Of a stretch of 64,000 bases of DNA, positions 8,636 through 16,947 are shown one piece after another. This DNA is from Limnobacter alexandrii. GTDB taxonomy: Bacteria > Pseudomonadota > Gammaproteobacteria > Burkholderiales > Burkholderiaceae_B. Numbering within the stretch: position 1 is the stretch's first letter; each line of letters starts with the position of its first letter. The stretch is from NCBI RefSeq assembly GCF_005871185.1, contig NZ_SWKN01000011.1, positions 62,001-126,000 on the forward strand, in the 5' to 3' direction. The notes beneath the pieces were generated by a model. It made no database searches. It had not been told where the DNA came from and saw only the letters and a list, made by a program, of their open reading frames with translations. A program made the position numbers and the translations under genes.

Positions 8636-9202
8636 ATGAGTTCCAACAAAAGACGCAATTCATTACTGTCCGGGCTGACATCGCACAATCCGCCTGAAAC
8701 GGGTGACGCTACTGCAGTTGATCTTTCAAAAATAGACTTCTCATTGCTCAATGAGAAAAGAGAGGAGGGGGCTTCGTCGAATCCCGCCGTGGCAGATAGA
8801 ACCGGTGGGGGTGAAAAGGGCAAAGGTTTTGGCAGTGCAGCTTTGTCAGCTACATCGCCGTTGCAGAGCATGCAGACATTCGACGAGCAGGCGATTAGTG
8901 AGATGATTTCACTGGTTCATGTAGGGCCGTATGTTTCCATGGTTGATTCGTTAGTGGATTACCTGCAAAAGAAAGGGCTGAAAAAAGCAAACAGAAACAG
9001 CGTGATGAGGTCGTTGATGTACCGCAGTTTGCTGATTGATTTACAAGCTGTAGGTTTGCCGATCCCTGAAAAGGCTGCTGAACATATGGAGCTTATTAAC
9101 AGCTATGTTGCTGAGCCTAGTAGCTTTGTTTTCACCTCAAAGGATTCTGAACTTCTAAAGCCGCGCAAAATGGCAAGAAAAGGGCCAAAGAAGGTTAAAT
9201 GA
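8636..9202 (+). CDS. Likely centromere-binding partner of ParA (188 aa)
   Basis: This small protein follows parA by 4 bp, with ribosome site AGGAG overlapping the end of parA. The first 90 residues are hydrophilic and probably disordered, rich in S, G, N and E. The second half is helical (SMVDSLVDYLQKKG and RNSVMRSLMYRSLLIDL), followed by a very basic tail (KPRKMARKGPKKVK). No HTH or ribbon-helix-helix motif is certain, but the size, basic tail and position fit a ParB-like DNA-binding adaptor. It is not related in sequence to the large PRTRC ParB at 30.7 kb. Confidence 0.7.
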   Translation: MSSNKRRNSLLSGLTSHNPPETGDATAVDLSKIDFSLLNEKREEGASSNPAVADRTGGGEKGKGFGSAALSATSPLQSMQTFDEQAISEMISLVHVGPYVSMVDSLVDYLQKKGLKKANRNSVMRSLMYRSLLIDLQAVGLPIPEKAAEHMELINSYVAEPSSFVFTSKDSELLKPRKMARKGPKKVK

Positions 9203-9225
9203 GAAGCATAGCGAGGGTAGGGGAG

Positions 9226-9246
9226 GGGGCCTTTAGGAAAGGCCCC
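9226..9246. terminator. Hairpin between converging parA operon and rep gene
   Basis: A perfect 9-bp stem (GGGGCCTTT / AAAGGCCCC) with a 3-nt loop lies between the converging genes at 9202 and 9269. It has no long T run, so it may work weakly in either direction. Confidence 0.55.
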
Positions 9247-9268
9247 TGCGGAGTATTAAGAGTGTTTA

Positions 9269-10888
9269 TTACTCTGATTCAGGGGTTGACGAACTGTCTT
9301 TTGATAGCCTCAGCCAGTTTGTGAATTCTAGACGCAGTCCAGCGTCGGATTCTAGAAGCTTTTCCAGGTCTTCCATGGTCATAGGCTTGTGATTGATCTC
9401 AGTATTTATGCTTAAGTACTTTCGCAGTTCATTCACGATGATTTTGTAATTTACTGGTTCACTGAAGGTATGCTGTGCCAAAGTTTTAATACGCACCATT
9501 CCTAGGTCGTTAGGCGATGAATTCTTATTTGCGCGCTCTTGAATAAAATTTTGCTTTTCTTTGATTTCTTTTTCGTTGAATAGTCCAGGTTGGGTTTTCA
9601 TCAAGTGTTCTTCTTTTTGGTTTTTGAGAATTTTCTTGTATAGCGCAAAGTTACTTTTTACCGTGTCACCATTTTTCTCAAACCTGGCCTTGCTCGCTTC
9701 GAACATCTCAACGCACGCAGTCATTAGTTCAAGGTCGAATTCTCTAGATAGAGCGTCTACCTTCGCAGGGGCAATTCCTATTCGCTTTGCAATTGAGTCT
9801 TTCTCGATGGCCAGCCACTCTAAGTCTTTTTTGTATGGTTTGTAGCTGAAGATTACATAAACGCCGGTGACTTTTCGATGTTTCCTGGTTAACTTGAATT
9901 CTTCAATGAAAAGGTCAGTATTTTCATTGATGTCGTTTTGAGCTCTGCGAAGAACAGCTTTTAAGAAGACTCTCCAGCCACCATCTTTGATCTCAAGATT
10001 TTTCCAAGGGTCTTTGTCTTTGTCGAACTCTGGGTGGTACATCCAGTATGTTTTCTCGTCCTTTGCGTTAGAACAAACTAAGTTGTGAAACTCAATTGCA
10101 GTAAATTGACGTGTGAAAAGCCTTTGACCAGGTTCGATGGGCGCTAGTTGTTGACCTGTTCTTAGATAAAACTCCTGTTTCAAAATGCCATAAAGAGCTT
10201 GCCCGTATTTGGTTTTGATCTGAAGTCTTACGTTAAGATCCAAGACAGCATATAAGGACTTTGTAAAGGCGAAACAGGCCTTTACCGGGCTACCCCATTC
10301 AATCTGCAATATGTCTGAACGGGACCACTTTTGAAGGCTTCTTTGTTTATCGAGCACTTCAATGGTACCGTTTTGTGGGCGCAGCTCAAATTCGGATTCT
10401 TTGCTTTCTTCTCTTAGAAACCTTGTGTACCCATTTATCATTACACCCTTCATTCGTGCGGCATAAACTTTATTCTTTGGTTGGTTTATAACCTGGTCGT
10501 CAACTGGGAAGTGGTTGAAAAATTCTTTGATTCTGTCGCCCAGTACATCGAGTTGTACTGGTAATAGATTGATCGTATCGAGCAGTTTTTCCATGCGATC
10601 GATGTGCTGGATATTTAACATCGTCATGAGAGAACCTACTTCCACGGTGACGTAGTCACTTGGTTTATCAGTGCCACGTCGTTGTTGTAAATCTTTTGAA
10701 ATATATATGAGGGTTTCAATGAGCTGAGTAGCCTTTACTGATACGTCGGCCCAAGGCTTCGTGTCATCACCGTACCCGAGAAAAATAAGACCAGACTCTT
10801 TGGCGTATTGTGGGTTGTCCTGGAAGAACTTCGAATCGATCTCTTCAAAGACCAGCTCATTGGGATCGAGCTTTGTTGTTGAATTCAT
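9269..10888 (-). CDS. Plasmid replication initiator of replicon 1 (Rep_3-like)
   Basis: This 539-residue protein has the two-domain winged-helix layout of iteron-binding initiators. The stretch KTKYGQALYGILKQEF near residue 215 matches the helix-turn-helix entry typical of Rep_3/RepB proteins. The basic, coiled C-terminal 150 residues are extra. The start is ATG 10888, with GGAG upstream. Transcription runs away from an adjacent region holding three DnaA boxes and phased copies of GGAAAACTTTGTC (10997-11594), which are the expected binding sites. The protein would melt the origin with DnaA and set copy number. It is only distantly similar by eye to the second Rep protein at 25-26 kb. Confidence 0.82.
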   Translation of the reverse strand: MNSTTKLDPNELVFEEIDSKFFQDNPQYAKESGLIFLGYGDDTKPWADVSVKATQLIETLIYISKDLQQRRGTDKPSDYVTVEVGSLMTMLNIQHIDRMEKLLDTINLLPVQLDVLGDRIKEFFNHFPVDDQVINQPKNKVYAARMKGVMINGYTRFLREESKESEFELRPQNGTIEVLDKQRSLQKWSRSDILQIEWGSPVKACFAFTKSLYAVLDLNVRLQIKTKYGQALYGILKQEFYLRTGQQLAPIEPGQRLFTRQFTAIEFHNLVCSNAKDEKTYWMYHPEFDKDKDPWKNLEIKDGGWRVFLKAVLRRAQNDINENTDLFIEEFKLTRKHRKVTGVYVIFSYKPYKKDLEWLAIEKDSIAKRIGIAPAKVDALSREFDLELMTACVEMFEASKARFEKNGDTVKSNFALYKKILKNQKEEHLMKTQPGLFNEKEIKEKQNFIQERANKNSSPNDLGMVRIKTLAQHTFSEPVNYKIIVNELRKYLSINTEINHKPMTMEDLEKLLESDAGLRLEFTNWLRLSKDSSSTPESE

Positions 10889-10996
10889 CACAGCACTCCA
10901 TAGTCTATTTATAAGACATAAAACAAGACTTAAATAGGGTAGGGCGCTCGCTACCCGGAATCCGCAGTTTTCTTGATTTTTTACAAAGAGTTAGCC

Positions 10997-11015
10997 TGTG
11001 GATAACTTATTCACA
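10997..11015. promoter_or_regulatory. Two DnaA boxes in oriV1
   Basis: TGTGGATAA (10997-11005) is the exact complement of TTATCCACA, and TTATTCACA follows at 11007-11015. They sit directly beside the first iteron. A third box (TGTGGATAA) lies at 11102-11110, just beyond the fourth iteron. Confidence 0.7.
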
Positions 11016-11017
11016 AG

Positions 11018-11093
11018 CGGAAAACTTTGTCACCAAGTGGAAAACTTTGGCAGCGCTTTGGAAAACTTTGTCGGCTAACCGGAAAAGTTTGTC
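11018..11093. repeat. Four phased iterons of oriV1
   Basis: Copies of (C/T)GGAAAACTTTGTC begin at 11018, 11038, 11059 and 11080. The spacing of 20-21 bp is two helical turns, so all copies face the same side of the DNA. The second copy ends in GGC and the fourth has AAAAG instead of AAAAC. Confidence 0.75.
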
Positions 11094-11271
11094 GCTAGAT
11101 ATGTGGATAACTTTCCGGTACGCACTTCTCAATATGTCTGTTAGGAAGATTTAAGCATGAAAATCACTTTCCCAGTCACAAAAAACCGGTTTTTTGGAAA
11201 GAAGATCAGTTGCCATTTTCCAAGAACTGCAGATATGCCCGCAATTTTGCATTTTAAGGGTTATTTTTGCT

Positions 11272-11594
11272 GACAAAGTTTTCCGGAAAGGTTACTGGTG
11301 CCTTATGAAAGTGTTCTCTAGGTTGATTGATGATCATTGTTCAAAGGTAATTGATCAAAGCGGAAAACTTTGTCAGGCGTAAAGATGATCTTGGCGGCGA
11401 ATTGGCGATTTCTGAGCGTTATTGCTTCTTTTGGAAAGTGAACAGGACTTGTTTTTCCGTTACGAGGCGCATTTCTGGGTCGTTTGAGAGATATTTGAAA
11501 GAATTGCTTTAATTGTTCTGACAAAGTTTTCCGGATGGGGGGAACATGGAAAGCTATCTCATAATTCACTTAATTTTTGCTGACAAAGTTTTCC
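11272..11594. repeat. Dispersed iteron copies distal to rep
   Basis: Four more exact cores lie at 11272-11285, 11362-11375, 11520-11533 and 11581-11594. The one at 11362 has the same orientation as the phased set; the others are inverted (GACAAAGTTTTCCG). Inverted distal copies can serve copy-number control by handcuffing. Confidence 0.65.
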
Positions 11595-11626
11595 GCTTTG
11601 AACATATTGAGCTTATCGCGGCAGCT

Positions 11627-12766
11627 TTAATCGTCTAAGACTGACGTGCTGGCGGCCCTCTCCGAATCGAGAAGGTGAATGTAACCTTCAGTGGTGCTGA
11701 TGCTCGCGTGGCGCATGTTATCTTGCAGGTGTTTCAGCGGCATACCTTTCTTGAGCGCGGTGGTGGCATAGGTGTGGCGTAGCCAGTGAGTGGATGCTTG
11801 GTGTAAGTCTTGCAGAATTTCCGGATCGACGGTTTGTTTGGCGAACTGCGCAAGCCTTCCTTTTATTTCAGCGTACAAGGCCGAATAACTCATAGGGGCA
11901 ATCGTCTTGCCCTTTACTGTGAAAAGAAGTGGTGATTTCTCATCGGGGGAGGGCATTGTAAAGCCGAAGCCAAAGCTTTCTCGATATTCTGATATGTAAG
12001 GAATGGCAGAGGAGGGAAGAGGAACGCGTCCTTCTTTTGAGCCCTTTCCTGTGACATTTACCCACCAGGCCCCATCCTTTCTAATGAAATTTCCCATTTT
12101 CAAGGTCGTTAGTTCCTCGCGTCTCAAACCGCTTAGCAAGAGCAAATTAAAAATCAATAGGGCCCTTGAACGAAGTTGTCGATGGTAAAGGGTTTGATCG
12201 GGCATCAGTATGAGAGATCGTTGAATAAAAATCACGGTCTTGTCGGAGAGGACCTTGGTGCGACTGGCGTGTAATGTCTTAAATCGCTTTGCCGGAAGGA
12301 GGCGAATGGGGTTGGTTAAAATCCAATTGGTGTTGGCTGCATACTCCAAGAGGCTATTTAGAATCACACGAGCCTGATTGTAGGTACTGGATTTGGTGAT
12401 TGGGCCGGTGAATGGGCGCCAAGCAGGGTTGGTGGAGCCGTCAATTTGGTAGGGACGGGAAGGTCCTACCAGGTCAGGCGGCGGGTTTTCCATAAACTTG
12501 AAATAAGCCTGCACCTCAGTAATTGTTAATTCAGGCAGTGTGAGGTCGTTAATATCCATCCAGATTAGCAAACGCCTGGATTCCCTGATTCGCTGAAGTT
12601 CAAGTGACTTAGTGTTGGCAAGGCGAATCCATTCCACCAAAAGTTCCAGATCACTTTTCGCAGATGTTCGTGGCGGGTTAACGAAGTTTGAGAGATCCCG
12701 CACGGCAGCTGCTCGACTGGATTTCCTGTTGATAAGTTCTGTTGGTTTAATTGGTTTAATACTCAT
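11627..12766 (-). CDS. Tyrosine recombinase (XerC/D-type integrase)
   Basis: This 379-residue protein has an N-terminal SAM-like core-binding domain and a C-terminal catalytic domain. The catalytic Arg lies in SGLRREEL near residue 213, HWLRH is near residue 327, the next His is in MRHASISTTEGY, and the Tyr nucleophile follows near residue 361 in EGYIH. It begins at ATG 12766. Next to an origin such enzymes usually resolve plasmid dimers; integration is also possible. No attachment site is obvious, though the gene lies between the origin repeats and the kfrA-like gene, and the iteron at 11581-11594 ends only 32 bp from its stop. Confidence 0.9.
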   Translation of the reverse strand: MSIKPIKPTELINRKSSRAAAVRDLSNFVNPPRTSAKSDLELLVEWIRLANTKSLELQRIRESRRLLIWMDINDLTLPELTITEVQAYFKFMENPPPDLVGPSRPYQIDGSTNPAWRPFTGPITKSSTYNQARVILNSLLEYAANTNWILTNPIRLLPAKRFKTLHASRTKVLSDKTVIFIQRSLILMPDQTLYHRQLRSRALLIFNLLLLSGLRREELTTLKMGNFIRKDGAWWVNVTGKGSKEGRVPLPSSAIPYISEYRESFGFGFTMPSPDEKSPLLFTVKGKTIAPMSYSALYAEIKGRLAQFAKQTVDPEILQDLHQASTHWLRHTYATTALKKGMPLKHLQDNMRHASISTTEGYIHLLDSERAASTSVLDD

Positions 12767-13251
12767 ACATGAACCTAATGGGTAGGGATAAATTGCTTGG
12801 TCTTACGCAAGAATGTCACTTAAAAGGGTGCTTCGAGGCAGTACAAACCGAGGCGCATGATCATCTCAGATTACTTTCAGCGTTTGTGCTTGATGTTATT
12901 GAGAACGGCTCTCATTTAATGACACAAATTGAATAAAAAGACATATGACTTGAAAATCAACTTGGTTTTTTTAACTTCGGAGTCACATAAAAAAGGCTGT
13001 TTCACGAAATTCTCATATTTCAGTGCTCTTGGCTATCGTTAGGCTACTTGGTACTTACAAGCCGATTATTATTATTATAAGTATGAATCATCTTGGCTAA
13101 AGCGTTTTATAAACAGCTTACAGATGCATTGTTTTTTATTATGCCGATTATATAACTAATCGGCATAATACACGATAACAGGTAGCGTATCGCGTTACTG
13201 TTTGCTTCAAATTGTGCTACTCTGTGAAAAATTTAAAGCGATGAGGCGTTC
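12767..13251. other. Intergenic region upstream of the kfrA-like gene
   Basis: About 485 bp with no supported gene. It is AT-rich, contains a short TTATTATTATTATAA stretch near 13070 and ends with a long perfect inverted repeat (13137-13170, listed separately). Promoters of both flanking divergent genes must lie here. Confidence 0.4.
13137..13170. promoter_or_regulatory. 14-bp perfect inverted repeat, likely operator of the KfrA-like protein
   Basis: TATTATGCCGATTA (13137-13150) and its exact complement (13157-13170) are separated by 6 bp. The element lies about 80 bp before the kfrA-like start codon. It lacks a T run and precedes a gene, so an operator is likelier than a terminator. KfrA proteins repress their own promoters at such sites. 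Confidence 0.5.
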
Positions 13252-13992
13252 ATGGCCAAGAAAACTCTCAATCTATCAATGGTGGTTGCTGCGTTACAAA
13301 GTTTTCCATCTGACGGTCCTCAACCAAGTCAGCGTGCGCTGCATTCTAAAATTTCTGAGCTTTTTGGGGTTTCACCCAGCTTCTCAACGCTTCAGCAGTA
13401 CATGGATGGTAGCCAGCCGGTGGTGCGCTCAATTCTTGCTGATTTCTCGAAAAATGATGATGAAGCACTTCTGGGCGAAGGAAACACTGGAACCGAAGTG
13501 GCTACTTCTGAAGATTTCCATGTCGATTCGAGGGTCTTGGCGGAAATGGAAAGATTGGGCTTGAAATCAAAGCTTGAGCTGGCCATGCAACAAAATGCCC
13601 AGTTGAAATCGCTCCTGCAGGAACTCTCCTCAGATTACAAAGCACTCCAAAACGAATACATCACCCGGTTCCAGGCAATGAGCAAAGACTTCATTGATCT
13701 AGGGGAAAAATCCTTGTCGGAAATTCAAGAGGTTTTAATGCAGTCTCGGGCTGATAGAGCTGCAGCAGAAGATCAATGGAAGGGCTTGAGGTCTTTCTTG
13801 TATCAGGAGGTAGATAGAATTCGAAATTCTCAGGCCGGAAGGGAGGATTTGCTCAACAAAAGAATCAGTGATTTGGAAACTAGGCTTTATGCTGAAACAC
13901 AACTGAAAAATAAATGGTTTGAAAAATACTCGGAAATTCGCATGAAGCATGAGCCAAATGAAGGACCAGAGGATTTTCTTGAGAAAGAGTGA
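13252..13992 (+). CDS. KfrA-like DNA-binding coiled-coil protein
   Basis: This 246-residue protein has a short N-terminal domain (about residues 1-70), with a helix pattern compatible with DNA binding, followed by a long coiled coil (about residues 100-230, rich in E, Q, L, K and R). That two-part layout matches KfrA of IncP plasmids, a transcriptional autoregulator that helps plasmid segregation. The sequence is not close enough by eye to be sure of the family. The long palindrome at 13137-13170 is the likely operator. Curiously, the gene contains a 12-bp copy of the oriV1 iteron core (ACAAAGTTTTCC at about 13295-13306). Confidence 0.6.
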   Translation: MAKKTLNLSMVVAALQSFPSDGPQPSQRALHSKISELFGVSPSFSTLQQYMDGSQPVVRSILADFSKNDDEALLGEGNTGTEVATSEDFHVDSRVLAEMERLGLKSKLELAMQQNAQLKSLLQELSSDYKALQNEYITRFQAMSKDFIDLGEKSLSEIQEVLMQSRADRAAAEDQWKGLRSFLYQEVDRIRNSQAGREDLLNKRISDLETRLYAETQLKNKWFEKYSEIRMKHEPNEGPEDFLEKE

Positions 13993-14091
13993 ATCGAGTC
14001 ATGGGCTGTTGAACAATTGATAACTCCAGCGAAATTTGACAGGACACTTCTATGTGGGAGGATCAGTTAAATAAGACTTCAGGAGTGCTTA

Positions 14092-14499
14092 ATGCGTGTT
14101 GTTTTAACAGACGGTGGTAGATTCAAAGCTGGCTTTAAGGGGCTGGCAGATGACTGTGTTTGTAGGGCGATTGCAATCGTGAAAGCGCAGCCTTACGAAA
14201 ATGTTTACTCAGAGATCAATTTGATTTGTCGTGAGATGGGATACAAGGGACTAACCGCGCGGAAAGGACTCCCAAAAGTCGTGATGTTTGAAATAATGAA
14301 GCGCATGGGTTTTGAATGGAAGGCGCTGTGTGCGCCGGGAAGTAAACAACGGATTCATTTAAGTGAATCTGAGCTTCCAAGCGGTCGAATCATTTGCAGG
14401 GTGACCAGGCATGTCGTGGCGGTAATCGATGGGGTGATTTATGACAATCACGACCCCCAGCGAGACGAAAAGCGAATGGTTTACGGGTATTGGTATTAA
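14092..14499 (+). CDS. Small protein with papain-like Cys-His-Asp pattern
   Basis: This 135-residue protein has DDCVCRAIAIV near residue 20, then RHVVAVIDGVIYDNHD near residues 105-120 and a terminal YGYWY. The same order (Cys in a helix start, later His before a strand, then Asp) is seen in uncharacterised phage and plasmid proteins that look like small papain-fold or C39-type peptidases. Enzyme activity is not shown. AGGAG precedes ATG 14092, and a TTGACA element lies near 14037. It starts a short run of three small same-strand genes. Confidence 0.65.
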   Translation: MRVVLTDGGRFKAGFKGLADDCVCRAIAIVKAQPYENVYSEINLICREMGYKGLTARKGLPKVVMFEIMKRMGFEWKALCAPGSKQRIHLSESELPSGRIICRVTRHVVAVIDGVIYDNHDPQRDEKRMVYGYWY

Positions 14500-14520
14500 T
14501 AAGAATGTGAGTGAGTAAAT

Positions 14521-14826
14521 TTGGACAAGATCGACAAACTCCGAAGGCTAAGACTAACTGATTCTGAGCGACTGGCCCTAGATAGGCTAATTGCGACGAC
14601 TAAAAGTGATTCAGGCCAAGCAGCCAAGGCTGCAAAATTTCTATTGGCATGGTGGAACGCAGAGGAATTTGGCGGATTTGACCCAGCAACATTGTGGTCT
14701 GTTGATCAGGAAATCGCTCAGGACATGCTGACTTGTCTCGAAATGATTCGAAGGTTGGGCAGTTATCCAGACGCAGTTGGATACGAAGAGGAATTTAAAG
14801 GTGTTGTGTCCCGATGGGGCAATTGA
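14521..14826 (+). CDS. DUF7673-like small protein
   Basis: This 101-residue protein contains FLLAWWNAEEFGGFD, then a conserved-looking LWSVDQEIAQDML and a C-terminal YP...GYEEEF. I recall this pattern from DUF7673-type proteins common on plasmids and genomic islands, with no known function. The likely start is TTG 14521; no strong ribosome site is visible. It follows the peptidase-like gene by 21 bp. Confidence 0.6.
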   Translation: MDKIDKLRRLRLTDSERLALDRLIATTKSDSGQAAKAAKFLLAWWNAEEFGGFDPATLWSVDQEIAQDMLTCLEMIRRLGSYPDAVGYEEEFKGVVSRWGN

Positions 14827-14856
14827 GAATTAGTTCGAAAATAATCTGGAAAGAGC

Positions 14857-15105
14857 ATGAACGTGAACAACGATGATGAGCTGCATTTTAAAGAGTTAAC
14901 CGTGAGTAAGCATGATCTCACAGTGCTTGAAAGAGTGATTCAAAAACACTTGGACAAGCTTATGGAGAATTACCAATCGGAATACCATGACGATTTGGTG
15001 ATCGCTGGACTCTCGCGGATCATGTTGGCATTAGGTAAACGAATTAATATTGATCGCGATTCAAGTGGCCGAGGATACTTGGTTGAAATCGTCGATGAAA
15101 AATAA
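14857..15105 (+). CDS. Small protein of unknown function (82 aa)
   Basis: An acidic, helical 82-residue protein with no recognised motif. A ribosome site (GGAAAGAG) is 4-10 bp before ATG 14857. It is the last of three small plus-strand genes and is followed at once by a strong bidirectional hairpin terminator. Confidence 0.6.
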   Translation: MNVNNDDELHFKELTVSKHDLTVLERVIQKHLDKLMENYQSEYHDDLVIAGLSRIMLALGKRINIDRDSSGRGYLVEIVDEK

Positions 15106-15106
15106 A

Positions 15107-15133
15107 AACCCCATCCTTTTGAGGATGGGGTTT
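15107..15133. terminator. Bidirectional intrinsic terminator
   Basis: AACCCCATCC and GGATGGGGTT form a perfect 10-bp stem with a 6-nt loop, flanked by an A run on the left and TTT on the right. It separates the converging genes ending at 15105 and 15147. Confidence 0.75.
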
Positions 15134-15146
15134 AGTCAAGGCAGGC

Positions 15147-15458
15147 TTACTCGTGACGGCCACATGGGCAGCAGTAAATGTCGATGCCTGTTGATGCGCA
15201 CTCCCCTTCTTCGGGTTCATACGGTGAGTAGTGAGGGTCATAACCGTGCCATGTGAGCGCAGCTAAAACCGTGTCTCTCTGATCGGTTGGTGTTCGATCA
15301 AGTATCAGTTGCAAACCATCTTGGAGCATTTTTTCATAAAGGATGTCGGACAGTCCGCATCCAAAAGTTGCTCGTTTGGTGACTTCATCGATTTTCGCCA
15401 TAAGAGCTGGATCAATGTTGTGTGCATCTTCAACTGTGTTTACTGGTTGATAGGGCAT
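15147..15458 (-). CDS. Small protein with C-terminal CCPCGRH motif
   Basis: This 103-residue protein is not recognised. It ends in the sequence IYCCPCGRHE, whose Cys and His residues could bind a metal. Ribosome site AGGAG is about 8 bp before ATG 15458. It is the last gene of the minus-strand block of small genes that runs from 19.4 to 15.1 kb. Confidence 0.6.
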   Translation of the reverse strand: MPYQPVNTVEDAHNIDPALMAKIDEVTKRATFGCGLSDILYEKMLQDGLQLILDRTPTDQRDTVLAALTWHGYDPHYSPYEPEEGECASTGIDIYCCPCGRHE

Positions 15459-15487
15459 GATGAATCTCCTGAAATTTTGGATTGGAA

Positions 15488-15919
15488 TTAAACGCGGCTC
15501 AGAAACTTTTCTGGGTAACGAATCAATTCCGCTCGAATATCTTCAAGATCGAAACCATCTCCCTCGTCAATGACTTCTACTTCAAAGCCAAATTGACGAT
15601 ATCGACTGACCAGTTTGCGCATTGCAAGTACCATTGATTTTGGAGTCAATGTGGGTTTGTTTTTGCGCTGGACGGGGACACAACTTAGGGTGATCTCCAA
15701 ATTCTGACGATCGGCCGCAGCTGTAAACTGCTGCATGGCTTCTTCGACAAAAAAAGGCAGAACCACTGGCTGCTTTTCCAGGTAAGCAAGCACTATCCTG
15801 GGTTCGTTTTGACTTACCCCCCGAATACAGTAATGAAAATCCACCCCGAAACAACTCCAGGTGGCATTTTCCGTATCTTGGGAAAGGTCAAATGAAAAAT
15901 CTTCGTTATTAAACGACAT
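15488..15919 (-). CDS. Protein of unknown function (143 aa)
   Basis: This acidic 143-residue protein has no recognised motif. AGGAGATCATC precedes the ATG, the same leader used by several neighbours. A strong terminator lies just upstream (15937-15960), so this gene needs either its own promoter or read-through. Confidence 0.6.
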   Translation of the reverse strand: MSFNNEDFSFDLSQDTENATWSCFGVDFHYCIRGVSQNEPRIVLAYLEKQPVVLPFFVEEAMQQFTAAADRQNLEITLSCVPVQRKNKPTLTPKSMVLAMRKLVSRYRQFGFEVEVIDEGDGFDLEDIRAELIRYPEKFLSRV

Positions 15920-15936
15920 GATGATCTCCTAAGAAA

Positions 15937-15960
15937 AAGCCGAGCCCCAAAGGGCCCGGC
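15937..15960 (-). terminator. Intrinsic terminator within the small-gene block
   Basis: Read on the minus strand, GCCGGGCCC, a short loop and GGGGCTCGGC form a 9-bp stem with one G-U pair followed by TTTTT. It lies after the 72-residue membrane protein gene and before the 143-residue gene. Confidence 0.75.
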
Positions 15961-15975
15961 CAAAACAGCGTTGGT

Positions 15976-16194
15976 TCAGAACCAGACGTTCCAGACCAGA
16001 ACAGAAACCCACGCTATGTTGAATAAAGCAGCGACGATAACCATAAATTTTTCACCTGGCCCTGCGATGCAATTCCAGTAGTAGGTTGGATAGGTGACAA
16101 ATAGCTCACTTACCATTTTCGACGTGCTGAAAAAACCTGCGGCAATCACAAGGATTGAGCAGATGATTTTCCCGATGATTACGATGGTCATCAT
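15976..16194 (-). CDS. Small membrane protein (72 aa)
   Basis: Two hydrophobic segments (about residues 3-22 and 49-70) make this a two-pass inner-membrane protein. The ATG at 16194 overlaps the stop of the preceding 55-residue gene, and AGGAGATTCC lies just upstream, inside that gene. Function unknown. Confidence 0.65.
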   Translation of the reverse strand: MMTIVIIGKIICSILVIAAGFFSTSKMVSELFVTYPTYYWNCIAGPGEKFMVIVAALFNIAWVSVLVWNVWF

Positions 16195-16358
16195 TTGGAA
16201 TCTCCTGAGAGTTGATTGTGATTTAGAGCATCTGCGTACCGTTCCAATTCATCCTCGGAAAAATACTCAAGTGCTGTTGCAGCCTGGCTGACGAGTCGCG
16301 TGATTTGAGCCTCATAGAGTGGATCTATTTGGCTGCCGTCAATGAACTTAGTGCTCAT
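16191..16358 (-). CDS. 55-residue acidic protein, translationally coupled
   Basis: A short gene with a strong ribosome site (AAGGAG, 7 bp before ATG 16358). It overlaps its upstream neighbour's stop (16348) and its own stop overlaps the downstream ATG (16194). The product is acidic and helical (FSEDELERYADAL). Its function is unknown, but the two overlaps and the good ribosome site make the gene credible. Confidence 0.6.
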   Translation of the reverse strand: MSTKFIDGSQIDPLYEAQITRLVSQAATALEYFSEDELERYADALNHNQLSGDSK

Positions 16359-16938
16359 AACAAAGCTCCTTATCAGACTTGACGATTATTTCGCCTCGCC
16401 AGAATAGAGAACCGTGCTGACGAGCTGCGCCTCGTTTTGCCATTTGTTGAAGTCCGACCAAATCCTTTGCGGAGGCATTGGATTCGGGAAACACAGTGAT
16501 GTCATAGGCCCTGTTCTCAAGTGAACCCTTGGGTTCAATTCGAACGTGGCCAACACAATCATTACCGTGGCGTACATCAAACTGCCAATCAAATCTTGCG
16601 GAGTATGCAGGCTTAATTTTCGAAAGATCCGTAAATTGTTGCCTGCTTAGTTCCTTGACTGCTGCCTTGCCGTTTCGCACATCGATTCGACAATAAACAT
16701 CGCTCTCGTTCAAAGAGCTTAGGTGCCAAATCAAATCGCTTTGCTCCTCGGAAATACCGACCAAGGCGCAATGCGTGTGGCTGTTCCCTACTACCCAGGC
16801 GATGGTCACGCCCTCCACAAGATTTTCTTGTAAAAAGCGGCGATCATGTACCAGAAGGTCAGCGGGGTAACGAGACATCAGTTCAAGACCCTTTTGCTTC
16901 ACAAGGTCCACCATTTTGTCGATGAGTTGATCAATCAT
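16348..16938 (-). CDS. Protein of unknown function (196 aa)
   Basis: This soluble 196-residue protein has no recognised motif. AGGAG lies just before ATG 16938. It is part of the compact minus-strand series of small genes. Confidence 0.6.
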   Translation of the reverse strand: MIDQLIDKMVDLVKQKGLELMSRYPADLLVHDRRFLQENLVEGVTIAWVVGNSHTHCALVGISEEQSDLIWHLSSLNESDVYCRIDVRNGKAAVKELSRQQFTDLSKIKPAYSARFDWQFDVRHGNDCVGHVRIEPKGSLENRAYDITVFPESNASAKDLVGLQQMAKRGAARQHGSLFWRGEIIVKSDKELCYEH

Positions 16939-16947
16939 TTCAGTCTC

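Larger units (their letters stand above)
10892..11626. other. Origin region of replicon 1 (oriV1)
   Basis: A 735-bp non-coding stretch between rep and a recombinase gene. It contains DnaA boxes at 10997-11005 and 11102-11110 (both TGTGGATAA, the complement of the perfect box) and at 11007-11015 (TTATTCACA), plus eight copies of an iteron. Four copies are phased in one orientation near rep and four are dispersed further away. This is a standard iteron origin layout. Confidence 0.75.
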
